Positions 46,244 to 56,102 of a DNA stretch of 64,000 nucleotides are shown here, piece by piece. The translations under genes and the position numbers were made by a program. A model generated the notes under the pieces. The model saw only the letters and a list, made by a program, of their open reading frames with translations. It was not told where the DNA came from and did no database searches. The DNA comes from Pyrinomonadaceae bacterium (lineage in GTDB: Bacteria; Acidobacteriota; Blastocatellia; Pyrinomonadales; Pyrinomonadaceae). Where the stretch lies: assembly GCA_014534425.1 (NCBI GenBank), contig JACVRN010000013.1, positions 1-64,000 on the forward strand, given 5' to 3'. Each line of letters starts with the position of its first letter. Positions within the stretch are counted from its first letter, which is position 1.

Positions 46244-46344
46244 GTTTGCTTCTGCTGCGGCTGCTCGGCTTGCATTCACACTCTTGTCTCACTATCTTTA
46301 TCTGGTTCATCAACAGTTCACAATTTAAGGGGCGCTTGAGGGGC

Positions 46345-47991
46345 ATGGTGGATTCGGGGAAACTCCGTGATGATCCATTGTGGTACAAGGACGCGGTCTT
46401 TTATGAAGTTTACGTGCGCGGCTTTTATGATTCGAACGGGGACGGCATAGGCGATTTCCGTGGGCTGACGGAGAAGCTGGATTATCTGGAATGGCTGGGG
46501 GTGGATTGCCTATGGCTGCTGCCCATGTACGTTTCACCTTTGAGGGACGGCGGCTACGACATCTCGGACTATTACACGATTCTTCCAGAGTTCGGCACCA
46601 TAGAAGATTTCAAAACCTTTCTTGACGAAGCGCACGCGCGGGGCATACGCGTCATCACAGACCTCGTCATCAATCACACCTCAGACCAGCATCCCTGGTT
46701 TCAGGAAGCGCGCTCGTCGCCCGCGTCGCCTAAGCGCGACTGGTACGTCTGGAGCGACACGGCTGAAAAATACACGGGCGCTCGCATCATCTTCCTGGAC
46801 ACGGAACACTCCAACTGGACATGGGACGACCAGGCGCAAGCCTTCTACTGGCATCGCTTCTTCAGCCACCAGCCGGATTTGAATTACGACAACCCGGAAG
46901 TTCACAAGGCCATGCTCGACGTGGTGGACTTCTGGCTTGAGATGGGCGTCGACGGCTTTCGCGTGGACGCAGTGCCTTACCTTTATGAGCGCGAGGGCAC
47001 TAACTGCGAGAACCTGAAAGAGACGCACGCCTTCATCAAAAAGCTGCGTGCTCATGTTGAAAAGCATTTCCCTAACCGCCTTCTGCTTGGCGAAGCCAAC
47101 CAGTGGCCCGAAGACGTGGTGGCATATTTCGGCGATGACGACGAGTTCCAGATGAACTATCACTTCCCGATTATGCCAAGACTCTTTATGGCCTTGAGAC
47201 AGGAAGACCGTCATCCGATGACGGAAATACTGGAGGGCACGCCCGACATCCCTCCCAACAGCCAGTGGGGAATCTTCCTGCGTAATCACGACGAGCTGAC
47301 ATTGGAGATGGTGACGGACGAGGAGCGCGACTATCTCTATAACGAGTACGCCAAGGACAGGCGCATGCGCTTGAACTTAGGCATACGACGACGCCTTGCG
47401 CCACTCTTGGACAACAGCCGCCGCCGCATGGAGCTTTTGAACGGACTGCTCTTCAGTCTTCCGGGCAGCCCCTTTCTTTATTACGGCGATGAGATTGGCA
47501 TGGGCGACAACATCTATCTGGGCGACCGCGATGGCGTACGCACACCCATGCAATGGACAGCCGACCGCAACGCCGGATTCTCTCGCGCGGACTTCGCGCG
47601 TCTCTATTTTCCGGTCATCATGGATCCCGTCTACGGCTATCAGTCCGTCAACGTAGAAGCGCAGTTGCGCTTTGATTCATCCCTGCTCTACTGGATGCAG
47701 CAGGTGATTCGGCTGCGTAAAGACCACAAGGTCTTCGGTCGCGGCTCTCTGGAATTCGTCAGGCCGGAGAACAGAAAAATCTTTGCCTTCACGCGCGAGT
47801 ACGACGGCGAGACTGTGCTCTGCGTCTTTAATCTCTCGCGCTATCCGCAGCCGGTCGAGCTTGATTTGAGTAAGTACGCGGGGCGCACGCCGATTGTGAT
47901 GGTCGGCGAAACCACTTTCCCCGTAATCGAAGACCGCCCGTATCAGTTGGCCCTGAGCGGCTACGGCTTCTACTGGTTTCTTTTGAAGTAA
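46345..47991 (+). CDS. treS: Maltose alpha-D-glucosyltransferase (trehalose synthase)
   Basis: 548 residues from ATG 46345 ([27 protein letters not shown]). The frame is open back to 46246, but that part covers the terminator tail and is not protein-like. GH13_16: [27 protein letters not shown] (nucleophile Asp), [12 protein letters not shown] (acid Glu) and [13 protein letters not shown] are visible. TreS interconverts maltose and trehalose and can supply maltose for glucan synthesis. It lacks the fused maltokinase domain found in some bacteria, and no maltokinase gene is in the window. malQ follows after 33 bases. Confidence 0.95.
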   Translation: MVDSGKLRDDPLWYKDAVFYEVYVRGFYDSNGDGIGDFRGLTEKLDYLEWLGVDCLWLLPMYVSPLRDGGYDISDYYTILPEFGTIEDFKTFLDEAHARGIRVITDLVINHTSDQHPWFQEARSSPASPKRDWYVWSDTAEKYTGARIIFLDTEHSNWTWDDQAQAFYWHRFFSHQPDLNYDNPEVHKAMLDVVDFWLEMGVDGFRVDAVPYLYEREGTNCENLKETHAFIKKLRAHVEKHFPNRLLLGEANQWPEDVVAYFGDDDEFQMNYHFPIMPRLFMALRQEDRHPMTEILEGTPDIPPNSQWGIFLRNHDELTLEMVTDEERDYLYNEYAKDRRMRLNLGIRRRLAPLLDNSRRRMELLNGLLFSLPGSPFLYYGDEIGMGDNIYLGDRDGVRTPMQWTADRNAGFSRADFARLYFPVIMDPVYGYQSVNVEAQLRFDSSLLYWMQQVIRLRKDHKVFGRGSLEFVRPENRKIFAFTREYDGETVLCVFNLSRYPQPVELDLSKYAGRTPIVMVGETTFPVIEDRPYQLALSGYGFYWFLLK

Positions 47992-48024
47992 GGTATTGAA
48001 CAACAGACGAGCAAAGGGTAAAAA

Positions 48025-49602
48025 ATGAGGTTTCCCAGATCAAGCGGCATCTTGCTGCATCCGACTTCGCTTCCCGGACGATACGGCATTGGCGAGCTTG
48101 GCCTTGAGGCTTACAGTTTCGTTGACGCACTTCAACAAGCGCGACAGACGCTCTGGCAGGTTCTTCCTCTTGGGCCTACGGGCTACGGCGATTCGCCCTA
48201 TCAATCCTTCTCGGCCTTTGCCGGAAACACTCTGCTCATCAGCTTAGACCTCCTGGTCAAAGAAGGATTGTTGACGGGGGAAGAGCTTGAGGGCGCGCCC
48301 GCCTTTGCCGAAGACCGTGTGGATTTCGGCGGCGTCATAGAATTCAAGAACGCGCAGCTTGAGCGAGCTTACCGTTGCTTCAAGCAATCGGGGAGCGAGC
48401 ATCTGCGCCGCGCCTTCGAGGTCTTTCAATCTTACGCCGCCGCGTGGCTCGATGACTACGGCCTCTTTCGCGCCATCAAGAATCATCAGGACGGGAAGGT
48501 CTGGAGCGAGTGGGATAAAGAACTCGCTTTGCGCGATAACGCTGCTATGAAGAGCGCGCGTGAAGAACTTGCGGATGAAATCGAGGCGCAGGAGTTCTAC
48601 CAGTTCCTATTCTTCCGACAGTGGGCCGCGCTCAAAAAATATGCGAATCAGAAGGGCGTCTCGATTGTAGGGGACATTCCCATCTTCGTCTCCTACGATT
48701 CGGCGGACGTGTGGACGCACCCGCAACTCTTCAAGCTGGACAAGCACGGCAAGCCGGTCGTAGTCGCGGGCGTGCCGCCGGATTACTTCAGCGCGACCGG
48801 CCAGCTTTGGGGCAACCCGATTTACGACTGGGAGCGCATGCGGCAGGATGGTTTCAGTTGGTGGACTGAGCGCGTCTCTGCCTCGTTCGAGTTGATGGAC
48901 ATTCTTCGCATAGACCATTTCCGTGGCTTCGCCGCCGCGTGGGAAATTCCTGCGGGCCACGAAACGGCGGAGCATGGGAAATGGGTCAAGGTGCCCGGGC
49001 GTGAACTGTTCAGCACCTTGCGAAAAGAGCTAGGCGGCAATCTTCCAATCATCGCGGAGAACCTCGGCCTCATCACGCCCGATGTCGAAAGCCTGAGGCG
49101 TGAGTTCGGCTTTCCGGGCATGAGAATCTTGCAGTTCGGCTTCTCATCAGACGCGGAGAACAAATTCCTCCCGCACAATTACGAGCACGAAGACGTGGCA
49201 TACACGGGCACGCACGACAACGACACGACCGTTGGCTGGTTCAACGCCGAAGAGGGCGCAGGCTCCACGCGCACAGCCGCGCAGATTGAGAAGGAGCGCG
49301 CCTACTCTCTGAAGTACCTGGCGACGGACGGGCGCGAGATTCACTGGGACTTCATACGAGCCGTCTTCGCGTCTGTCGCCGACATAGCGATTATCCCCTT
49401 GCAGGACGTGCTCGGCCTGGGCACGGAGGCGCGCATGAATCTTCCTGCCAGCACTTCGGGCAACTGGGACTGGCGCTTTCGCAAGGGCGATTTGAAGAGC
49501 AGCATGCTAGCGCGTCTCGCAGAGCTATCCGAGACCTACGGCAGAAATATGCCCGCGAAGACGGAAGCCAAAGATGAGACGGGCGATGCCGCTATGGGCT
49601 GA
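48025..49602 (+). CDS. malQ: 4-alpha-glucanotransferase
   Basis: 525 residues, GH77. The N-terminus RSSGILLHPTSLPGRYGIGELG is diagnostic. LGPTGYGDSPYQSFSAFAGNTLLI, GDIPIFVSYDSADVW, LRIDHFRGFAAAWEIPAGH (nucleophile Asp), IAENLGLITPDV (acid Glu) and GTHDNDTTVGW complete the active site. The enzyme moves maltosyl units between alpha-glucans in the cytoplasm. With treS upstream it forms a short rightward unit feeding maltodextrin back to the TreY/TreZ route. Confidence 0.95.
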   Translation: MRFPRSSGILLHPTSLPGRYGIGELGLEAYSFVDALQQARQTLWQVLPLGPTGYGDSPYQSFSAFAGNTLLISLDLLVKEGLLTGEELEGAPAFAEDRVDFGGVIEFKNAQLERAYRCFKQSGSEHLRRAFEVFQSYAAAWLDDYGLFRAIKNHQDGKVWSEWDKELALRDNAAMKSAREELADEIEAQEFYQFLFFRQWAALKKYANQKGVSIVGDIPIFVSYDSADVWTHPQLFKLDKHGKPVVVAGVPPDYFSATGQLWGNPIYDWERMRQDGFSWWTERVSASFELMDILRIDHFRGFAAAWEIPAGHETAEHGKWVKVPGRELFSTLRKELGGNLPIIAENLGLITPDVESLRREFGFPGMRILQFGFSSDAENKFLPHNYEHEDVAYTGTHDNDTTVGWFNAEEGAGSTRTAAQIEKERAYSLKYLATDGREIHWDFIRAVFASVADIAIIPLQDVLGLGTEARMNLPASTSGNWDWRFRKGDLKSSMLARLAELSETYGRNMPAKTEAKDETGDAAMG

Positions 49603-49930
49603 AGAAAGCTTTCACGTAGAGCGCGGCTTTTGCACTCTTGTAAGCCTTGGGATTAAACTCTAAGCAAGCTAGGGTACAGAAGCCGCTAGAGCCTGATTGT
49701 TATATTCCCTCTTTCCTCTCGAAATTCATTTCCCCCGCCCGACGCGAGTCCCAAAAAAGGCGTAACCGCCCTTGGCTTCCGAGCGTCTTTAGCTCTTGAG
49801 CAGCAATCCGGCCACGACCGGCGCTAAAACAATCCTCCCCCAACCAATGCCCGGTGGCAGATTTGCAGTAGCTTCCGAAGGCTTAAAGGCTTCCACGAAG
49901 CATCATCGTTCATAAACAGGCAGGATAATA
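49603..49930. other. Intergenic interval, no recognised feature
   Basis: 328 bases between malQ and the DUF5666 gene. I see no open frame with a ribosome site, no clear hairpin with a T-tract, and no tRNA-like fold. Confidence 0.5.
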
Positions 49931-51202
49931 ATGAGAATACTGGCAAGACTATTAACGGCAGCCGCGCTCGCTCTACTCTTGGGCGGAGTTTCGCAGGACG
50001 CTCGCAGCTTTGCTCAGCAGACAAGCGCTGCGAGCCAGGAGACGCCGAGCGCGCAGAACCGTCTGGTCGGCGAAGTTCAGACGGCCAACGCGGGCGCAGG
50101 CGAGTTCACGATTAAGACGGACGACGGGCGCACCGTGACTCTGAAGACTGCGGACAAAGTTTCTGTGCTGAGGATTCCTCCGGGCGAAACCAGCACTCAG
50201 AGCGCAACAAAGATTACGCTCGCGGACGTGGCCGTAGGCGACCGCGTCTTTGCTCGCGGCGCTCTCGCTGCGGACGGCCAGAGCTTTAGCGCGCGTCAGA
50301 TTGTCGTCGCCAACAAGCAGGCCGTAGCGCAGACGCAGGAAGCGCAGCGCGAGGACTGGCAGCGTCGCGGAGTCTTCGGTCGCATAGAGGCCATCAACGC
50401 CGACCGTAAAGAGATAACCATTCGCACGCGCGGGCGCGAAGGCGCGGCGCAAACGGTCGTCGTAGACGCTTCTGGCAAAGTCAAATTCATGCGTAACGCT
50501 CCAGACTCGTCTCGCTCGCAGGACGCGCTCGCAAGCTCTTTCTCGGAATTAAGAGTCGGCGACCAGCTTCGCGCTCGCGGCGAGCGTTCTGCGGACGGCA
50601 CGCGCATCACAGCCGAAGAGATAGTCACCAGCAACGTGCAGAGAACCGGCGGCACAGTTCAATCCGTCTCGGCTTCGACAAACGAGATAGTCGTTCACAA
50701 CGACCAGACGGGACAGACGCAGACCATAGTAATAGGTCAGCGAACAATGCTCAGGCGCATCACGCCTGAGATGGCTTCGCAGATGGCTGCGCGCAGGGCG
50801 CAGGCCGGTGGAGGCGGCGCAAACGCTGCTGGCGGCGGACGCGGCCAGGGCGAAGCTGGCGCGCGTAGAGGCGGACAAGGCGGCGCGGGCGAAGGTCAGC
50901 AGAGGCGCGGCCCCGGTGGCGGCGGTCGCGGCGGCGGCATGCAAGAGATGCTTCAGAATCTTCCAGCCGTCAGCATCGGTGAATTGAAGAAAGGCGACGT
51001 GGTGATAGTGACAGGCTCCGCTTCGGGCACGGACAGGTCACGCTTGACGGCCATCACGCTCATCACGGGCGATGCGGATTTCCTGAAGCGACTGATGCAG
51101 TTTCAGGGAAGACCTAACCGCGACGGGCAGAACATGAGTCCGGGGCTTCCTTCGGATGTGGTCGGCGGCGGGACACAGAACACGCCGCGCGAGCAGCCGT
51201 AA
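49931..51202 (+). CDS. Secreted protein with DUF5666-type repeats and Gly/Arg-rich segment
   Basis: 423 residues with a signal peptide (LLTAAALALLLGGVSQDARSFAQQ). Three OB-like beta units of DUF5666 type follow at about 43-130, 145-236 and 238-380. Each pairs a strand such as GEFTIKTDDGRTVTLKTA with LADVAVGDRVFARG or LRVGDQLRARG. The third unit is interrupted at 293-337 by a stretch of almost only Gly, Arg, Gln and Ala (RRGGQGGAGEGQQRRGPGGGG). Function unknown. The next gene, a TonB-dependent receptor 66 bases on, has a similar Gly/Arg-rich insert, so the two proteins may work together at the envelope. Confidence 0.85.
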   Translation: MRILARLLTAAALALLLGGVSQDARSFAQQTSAASQETPSAQNRLVGEVQTANAGAGEFTIKTDDGRTVTLKTADKVSVLRIPPGETSTQSATKITLADVAVGDRVFARGALAADGQSFSARQIVVANKQAVAQTQEAQREDWQRRGVFGRIEAINADRKEITIRTRGREGAAQTVVVDASGKVKFMRNAPDSSRSQDALASSFSELRVGDQLRARGERSADGTRITAEEIVTSNVQRTGGTVQSVSASTNEIVVHNDQTGQTQTIVIGQRTMLRRITPEMASQMAARRAQAGGGGANAAGGGRGQGEAGARRGGQGGAGEGQQRRGPGGGGRGGGMQEMLQNLPAVSIGELKKGDVVIVTGSASGTDRSRLTAITLITGDADFLKRLMQFQGRPNRDGQNMSPGLPSDVVGGGTQNTPREQP

Positions 51203-51268
51203 CCGTTAAAGCCAGCCCTAAATTTTCTTCCCCCGTTCTATTTAATCAACTTGGGTTTCGGGTCAGGG

Positions 51269-54200
51269 ATGATGAAAGTGTTTCAAAGAGTAATGGGTCG
51301 TGTACTAATTATGCTGCTGGTCTTGCTGGCGCTCGGTTCTTTCAACCTGTTCGCGCAGCAGCAATCAACGGCTACGCTGCGCGGCACCGTGGCGGATGAG
51401 TTCGGAGGATTGATAGTTGGCGCGACCGTCACGGTGGCCGACGCTAGCGGCGTGCAGAAGCAGGCGACCACGGACGAGGAGGGCCGTTATACTTTCACAG
51501 GGCTTGCGCCTGGCCGCTACACTGTGAACGTGAGCGCGCCTGGCTTTGCGGCCTACGACAACGAAGGGGTGGAATTGACTGTCGGGCGCACAGACCCGCT
51601 CAACGTCACCTTACGCATAGCGGTCGAGCAGGTAGAGGTCACTGTCTCTGCGGAAGAGGCCATAAGCACAGACCCGGAAAATAACCTGGGCGCGGTCACG
51701 CTGCGCGGCACGGATTTGGACGCTTTGCCGGATGACCCTGACGATTTAACCGAAGCCTTGCAGGCTCTTGCAGGCCCTTCGGCTGGTCAGGAGGGCGGAG
51801 AGATTTTCATTGACGGCTTTTCCGGCGGGCGGCTTCCTCCGAAAGAGTCTATACGAGAGATTCGCATTAACCGTAATCCCTTCTCGGCTGAGTACGACCG
51901 GCTGGGCTACGGGCGCATAGAGATTTTCACCAAGCCCGGAACGGACAGGTTTCGCGGCCAGGGCTTCATCAACTTTAATGACGAGAGCCTGAACTCGCGT
52001 AATCCGTTTGCGCCGAACCGCGCTCCGTATCAGGTGCGACGCTACGGCGGAAACTTTAGCGGCCCCATAAGCCGGAAGCGCGCCTCTTTCTTCTTCGACG
52101 TGCAGCGCAACGAGACGGATGATAACGATGTCATCAACGCCATCATCCTAGACCCTGCGTTCAACATCGTGCCGTTTCTCTCGACCGTATTGACGCCGAG
52201 GCGAACGATTAGCTTCAGCCCGCGACTTGATTATCAAATCAACAGCACGAACACTTTGGTCGCGCGCTACACTTATCAGAAGACCGAGAGGCAGAACATG
52301 GGACTCGGGAGTGGCTTTGCGTTGCCGAGCGTGGCCTTTGACTCCGAGAGCACGCAGCAGACTTTCCAGTTGACGGAAACATCCGTCATCAACAAGAAGA
52401 TAATCAACGAGACGCGCTTTCAATATATACGCCAGCGCAGTAACCAGACGGGCGCAAACGCCCTGCCGACCATCCGAGTGCTCGAAGCCTTCACGGGCGG
52501 AGGCTCGAACGTAGGCTTCTCGTTCGATAACGAAGACCGCTTTGAGCTTTCGAATTTCACTTCATGGGCCGTGGGCACGCACGCGCTCAAAGCTGGCGGG
52601 CGGCTCAGAGTGGTGCGCGTGCTGGATGTCTCGCCGCAGAATTTCAACGGCACGTTTACGTTCGCTGGCGGCACCGCGCCGCTTCTTGATGCGAACAACC
52701 AGATTGTGCTGGATGCCCAGGGCCAGCCCGTACTGACGACCATCACGAGCATAGAGCGCTATCGCCGCACGCTCCTTTTTCAGCAGCAGGGATTCACCAA
52801 CGCGCAGATACGCGCGCTCGGCGGCGGGCCAACGCAGTTCTCCATAGCGGGCGGCGACCCCAAAGCGAGCGTCACGCAGGCGGATTTCGGCGGCTTCATA
52901 CAGGACGACTGGCGCGTGCGACCCAACTTCACGCTCTCTCTGGGATTGCGCTACGAGACGCAGAACAACGTGCATAGCTGGACGGACTTTGCCCCGCGCG
53001 TGGCTTTCGCGTGGGCACCCGGCGCAGGCGCAAACGCTCGCCAGCAGAAGACGGTGATTCGCGGCGGCTTCGGTCTCTTCTACACGCGCGTAGCTGATTC
53101 TCTGACGCTGCAAGCCAACCGCTTCAACGGCACGAACCAGCAGCAGTTCGTCGTCACGGCGAACACCGTCGGCGGCCTTGGCGTATTGAATCAGGCTACG
53201 TTCACGAACGCCGGTGTCTCGAACGTTCCGACGACCGCAGAGCTAACTGCTTTTCAGATTCCGCAGACGACACGTCAACTCTCTGGAGACCTGCGGACGC
53301 CCTACACCATGCAGACCGCTTTGAGCCTTGAGCGGCAGTTGCCGTACAACATAGGGCTGTCCGTGAACTTCATCAACACGCGAACGCTTCACGTTCTGAG
53401 GTCGCGCAACATCAACGCGCCGCTTCCCGGAAGCATCACCGTGGCGAACCCCGGAGGCGTGCGTCCCCTTGGCGACATAGGCAATATCTTTCAGTACGAG
53501 TCAACGGGCCGCTTTAACCAGAGCCAGTTGATTGTGAGCCTCAACAGCCGTTTCAGCCGCAACTACACGCTCTTTGCGACCTACACGTATAACCGTGCGC
53601 GCAGCGACACGGATGGAGCGAATACTTTCCCCGCGAACCAGTATGATTTAACGACCGAATACGGTCGCTCGTTCCAGGACATAAGGCATCGCTTCTCGAT
53701 AGTAGGTTCCATCAGTGGGCTGCCCTGGGGAATACGTCTTAACCCGTACGTCGTAGCCTACTCCGGCGTGCCCTTTAACATCACGATTGGTCGTGACATA
53801 AACGGCGACACGCTCTTTACAGAGCGGCCAGCGTTCGCCACGGATTTAACCAGGCCGAGCGTAGTCGCCACTCGCTTCGGAACCTTTGACACTAATCCCG
53901 TAGCGGGACAGGAGATTATTCCGCGCAACTTCGGACAGGGGCCAGCCTTCTTCACCACGAATCTTCGCATCAGCAAGACCTGGGGCTTCGGCGGTGAGCG
54001 TCCGCTTCAGGGCGCGGGCGCAGGCGGTCAGACCGGCGGCGGTCGCGGACAGCGCGGGGCCGGAGGCGGCGGCGGTGGCGGTCGCGGTGGCCGAGGTGGT
54101 CGCGGTGGCGGCGGCTTCGGCGGAGGAATGGGCGGCGCTGATGCAGGCGGCGGCACAGCCGAGCGCTATAACCTGACATTCTCCGTCAGCATTCAGAACA

Positions 54201-54352
54201 TCTTCAACAACGTGAACCTTGCTCCGCCGGTAGGAAACCTCTCTTCGCCGCTCTTCGGCCAATCGGTTTCCACGGCAGGACGCTACGGCTTCGGCGGCAA
54301 TCAGGCCGCAGGAAATAGAACTATAGAAGCGATGCTGCGTTTCAGCTTCTAG
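51269..54352 (+). CDS. TonB-dependent receptor with Gly-rich insert
   Basis: About 1027 residues from ATG 51269 or the next codon (TTG 51251 is an upstream option). Signal peptide (VLIMLLVLLALGSFNLFAQQ), then a CarboxypepD_reg domain (TLRGTVADEFGGLIVGATVTVAD, TGLAPGRYTVNVSAPGF), a plug-like region (AVTLRGTDLDALPDDPDDL, FIDGFSGGRLPPKESI) and a long beta-barrel ending MLRFSF. Codons near 53989-54160 encode a run of Gly/Arg before the last strands, which would form a flexible loop. Outer-membrane import driven by TonB is expected; ligand unknown. It is distinct from the receptor at 23421. Confidence 0.92.
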   Translation: MMKVFQRVMGRVLIMLLVLLALGSFNLFAQQQSTATLRGTVADEFGGLIVGATVTVADASGVQKQATTDEEGRYTFTGLAPGRYTVNVSAPGFAAYDNEGVELTVGRTDPLNVTLRIAVEQVEVTVSAEEAISTDPENNLGAVTLRGTDLDALPDDPDDLTEALQALAGPSAGQEGGEIFIDGFSGGRLPPKESIREIRINRNPFSAEYDRLGYGRIEIFTKPGTDRFRGQGFINFNDESLNSRNPFAPNRAPYQVRRYGGNFSGPISRKRASFFFDVQRNETDDNDVINAIILDPAFNIVPFLSTVLTPRRTISFSPRLDYQINSTNTLVARYTYQKTERQNMGLGSGFALPSVAFDSESTQQTFQLTETSVINKKIINETRFQYIRQRSNQTGANALPTIRVLEAFTGGGSNVGFSFDNEDRFELSNFTSWAVGTHALKAGGRLRVVRVLDVSPQNFNGTFTFAGGTAPLLDANNQIVLDAQGQPVLTTITSIERYRRTLLFQQQGFTNAQIRALGGGPTQFSIAGGDPKASVTQADFGGFIQDDWRVRPNFTLSLGLRYETQNNVHSWTDFAPRVAFAWAPGAGANARQQKTVIRGGFGLFYTRVADSLTLQANRFNGTNQQQFVVTANTVGGLGVLNQATFTNAGVSNVPTTAELTAFQIPQTTRQLSGDLRTPYTMQTALSLERQLPYNIGLSVNFINTRTLHVLRSRNINAPLPGSITVANPGGVRPLGDIGNIFQYESTGRFNQSQLIVSLNSRFSRNYTLFATYTYNRARSDTDGANTFPANQYDLTTEYGRSFQDIRHRFSIVGSISGLPWGIRLNPYVVAYSGVPFNITIGRDINGDTLFTERPAFATDLTRPSVVATRFGTFDTNPVAGQEIIPRNFGQGPAFFTTNLRISKTWGFGGERPLQGAGAGGQTGGGRGQRGAGGGGGGGRGGRGGRGGGGFGGGMGGADAGGGTAERYNLTFSVSIQNIFNNVNLAPPVGNLSSPLFGQSVSTAGRYGFGGNQAAGNRTIEAMLRFSF

Positions 54353-54361
54353 AAAACGCAG

Positions 54362-54434
54362 AAGTCAGAATGCCGCAATGATGAATGAAAAGCTTTTGGC
54401 GCTTTAATTCATCATTGTGGCATTCTGACTTTTA
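54362..54434 (+). terminator. Long hairpin terminator / inverted repeat
   Basis: 25-base arms at 54362-54386 and 54407-54431 pair with one G-T; core unit AAGTCAGAATGCC. TTT follows. It separates the receptor gene from the peptide cassette. Confidence 0.8.
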
Positions 54435-54523
54435 CCTTACCTTCTGCATTGTCTTTTCCGTCTTCTCGTACTAAGCTACAGGTCAATCGCCATCAATTCA
54501 AAAATCGCTTAGGAGGAATGGGA

Positions 54524-54871
54524 ATGTCAGAACAAGTTAATCCTGTGCCTGCGGAAGAGAGAGAGTCTCAATCGGGTCTTCTTCTATCCGTAGAGCCTTT
54601 GGAAAAGAGCGCGAAGCTCCATGCAACCGACACGGTAGACGGCGGCGCAGACTCGGACGTGACGGGCGCTGATACAGATACGACCGACCGCTCGGACTCG
54701 GACGGCACAGACCTCCTTTCGGATTCTGACGGCACGGACAGTTCGGATTCGGATGGAACCGATGCTTCGGATGCCGATGGCTCTGATTTAACAGACAAGG
54801 TCAAGGATGCGCTCGGCATGGATTCCGACCGTTCTGACACTGTCGACGCGGACGGCACAGACTCGCGTTGA
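54524..54871 (+). CDS. Asp-rich repeat peptide, candidate modified-peptide precursor
   Basis: 115 residues from ATG 54524, with AGGAGG seven bases upstream. Residues 1-35 (MSEQVNPVPAEERESQSGLL...) look like a leader: no signal peptide and mixed composition. Residues 36-115 hold 27 Asp among mostly Ser, Thr, Gly and Ala. D(S/A)DG(T/S)D occurs five times (58-63, 67-72, 75-80, 83-88, 108-113). It has no Cys. It resembles Ca2+-binding DxDxDG loops, so an acidic calcium-binding protein is an alternative. Directly downstream are a JmjC/ROX oxygenase and a 2Fe-2S protein, which together suggest a hydroxylated ribosomal peptide; that reading is inference. Confidence 0.75.
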   Translation: MSEQVNPVPAEERESQSGLLLSVEPLEKSAKLHATDTVDGGADSDVTGADTDTTDRSDSDGTDLLSDSDGTDSSDSDGTDASDADGSDLTDKVKDALGMDSDRSDTVDADGTDSR

Positions 54872-54894
54872 TTAAAGAAGAGGTAAGGCGTGGC

Positions 54895-56097
54895 ATGGCG
54901 GCTCTCTATCCTCTGGAAAAGATTTTGGAGCCATGCCGAGCGGAGGAGTTTTTTGCCTCCTACTGGGGACAGAGCTACAAGCACATAAAGGGTTGGCCGG
55001 AAAAGTTCCGGGCGCTGCTGCCTTGGCCTGAGTTGAATGAAATCCTGCGGCGGCATCGCCTGGACTTTCCACGCCTGCGCCTCATGCGCGACGGCCAGAG
55101 GGTTCCCGTCTCATCCTACATACGCCACGCCACGACGGCACGCACCAAGACTTCTATCCCAAGACTGCTGCCCGCAGAGTTAACCAAGCATTTAAGAGAA
55201 GGCGCAACGCTCGTCCTCGACGCCGTGGACGAGCTTTATCGTCCCATAGAAGAGTTGGCCGAAGGTCTTGAGTTTATCTTCCGTGAGCACGTACAGGTGA
55301 ACATGTACGCCGGTTGGCAAACCTCGCGCGGCTTTGACCTTCACTGGGACGACCACGACGTTTTCATACTACAGGTCACAGGCAGAAAGCTCTGGCGCAT
55401 CTACGGCGAGACTAGACAAGCGCCCATCACAGGCGACACTGCGGAAAAGCCTGCCGATATAGATGCCCCGCTCTGGGAAGCCATGCTCGAAGACGGCGAC
55501 CTGCTTTATATCCCGCGCGGTTGGTGGCACGTTGCGTTTCCACAGCAGGAGCCTACGCTGCACCTGACCGTGGGCATACACAACTGCACCGGGCTGGACT
55601 TGTTGAGGTGGACGGCGGATAAGCTGCGCGAGAGCGAGGAGTTTCGCCGTGACCTTCCGCGCTTCGCTTCAACCGAAGAGAAACGCGCTCATCTGGACAG
55701 GCTGCGCGCAGAGATTGTCAGGGCACTGAATGACGAAGCTCTTGAGAGTTTCTTACGCGAGCACGACGAGGCGGCCAGCCCCCGCGCTCATCTCAGTTTG
55801 CCCTGGAGCGGAACAGAGGAGATTCTGCCCGAAGCTGCGGAGGCGCGCGTGCGTTTTCTGCCCCCGCGTCCAGTGGAGATTAAAGTCGAAGGCGGGGTGA
55901 TAGAATTTTCCTGTCTTAAAAAGCGCTGGCGCTTCGCAGAGGATGCGGCGCTTCTTTTGAAGCCTCTCATGGAGCGGCGCGTCTGTTCCGTGGCGGAATT
56001 GATTGACGCTACGAGCGCCCGCTTGGACGAGAGCCGTGTGCGGCTGTTTCTGTCCGAGCTTATAGCGCACGGGATGGTCTGTGTGGTCGAAGATTAA
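54895..56097 (+). CDS. JmjC/ROX-type 2-oxoglutarate-dependent oxygenase
   Basis: 400 residues from ATG 54895, with AGAGGTAAGG upstream. A TTG at 54868, overlapping the peptide stop, adds nine codons. The cupin core has the iron triad: His150 and Asp152 in GFDLHWDDHDVF and His212 in IPRGWWHVAF. The sequence after it, QVTGRKLWRIYG, is the usual JmjC block. The C-terminal part (CSVAELIDATSARLDESRVRLFLSELIAHGM) looks like a winged helix. This is the JmjC/dimerisation/winged-helix layout of ribosomal oxygenases such as YcfD/RoxA, which hydroxylate protein residues. Substrate unknown; the Asp-rich peptide immediately upstream is the prime candidate. Confidence 0.88.
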   Translation: MAALYPLEKILEPCRAEEFFASYWGQSYKHIKGWPEKFRALLPWPELNEILRRHRLDFPRLRLMRDGQRVPVSSYIRHATTARTKTSIPRLLPAELTKHLREGATLVLDAVDELYRPIEELAEGLEFIFREHVQVNMYAGWQTSRGFDLHWDDHDVFILQVTGRKLWRIYGETRQAPITGDTAEKPADIDAPLWEAMLEDGDLLYIPRGWWHVAFPQQEPTLHLTVGIHNCTGLDLLRWTADKLRESEEFRRDLPRFASTEEKRAHLDRLRAEIVRALNDEALESFLREHDEAASPRAHLSLPWSGTEEILPEAAEARVRFLPPRPVEIKVEGGVIEFSCLKKRWRFAEDAALLLKPLMERRVCSVAELIDATSARLDESRVRLFLSELIAHGMVCVVED

Positions 56098-56102
56098 ATC
56101 AG

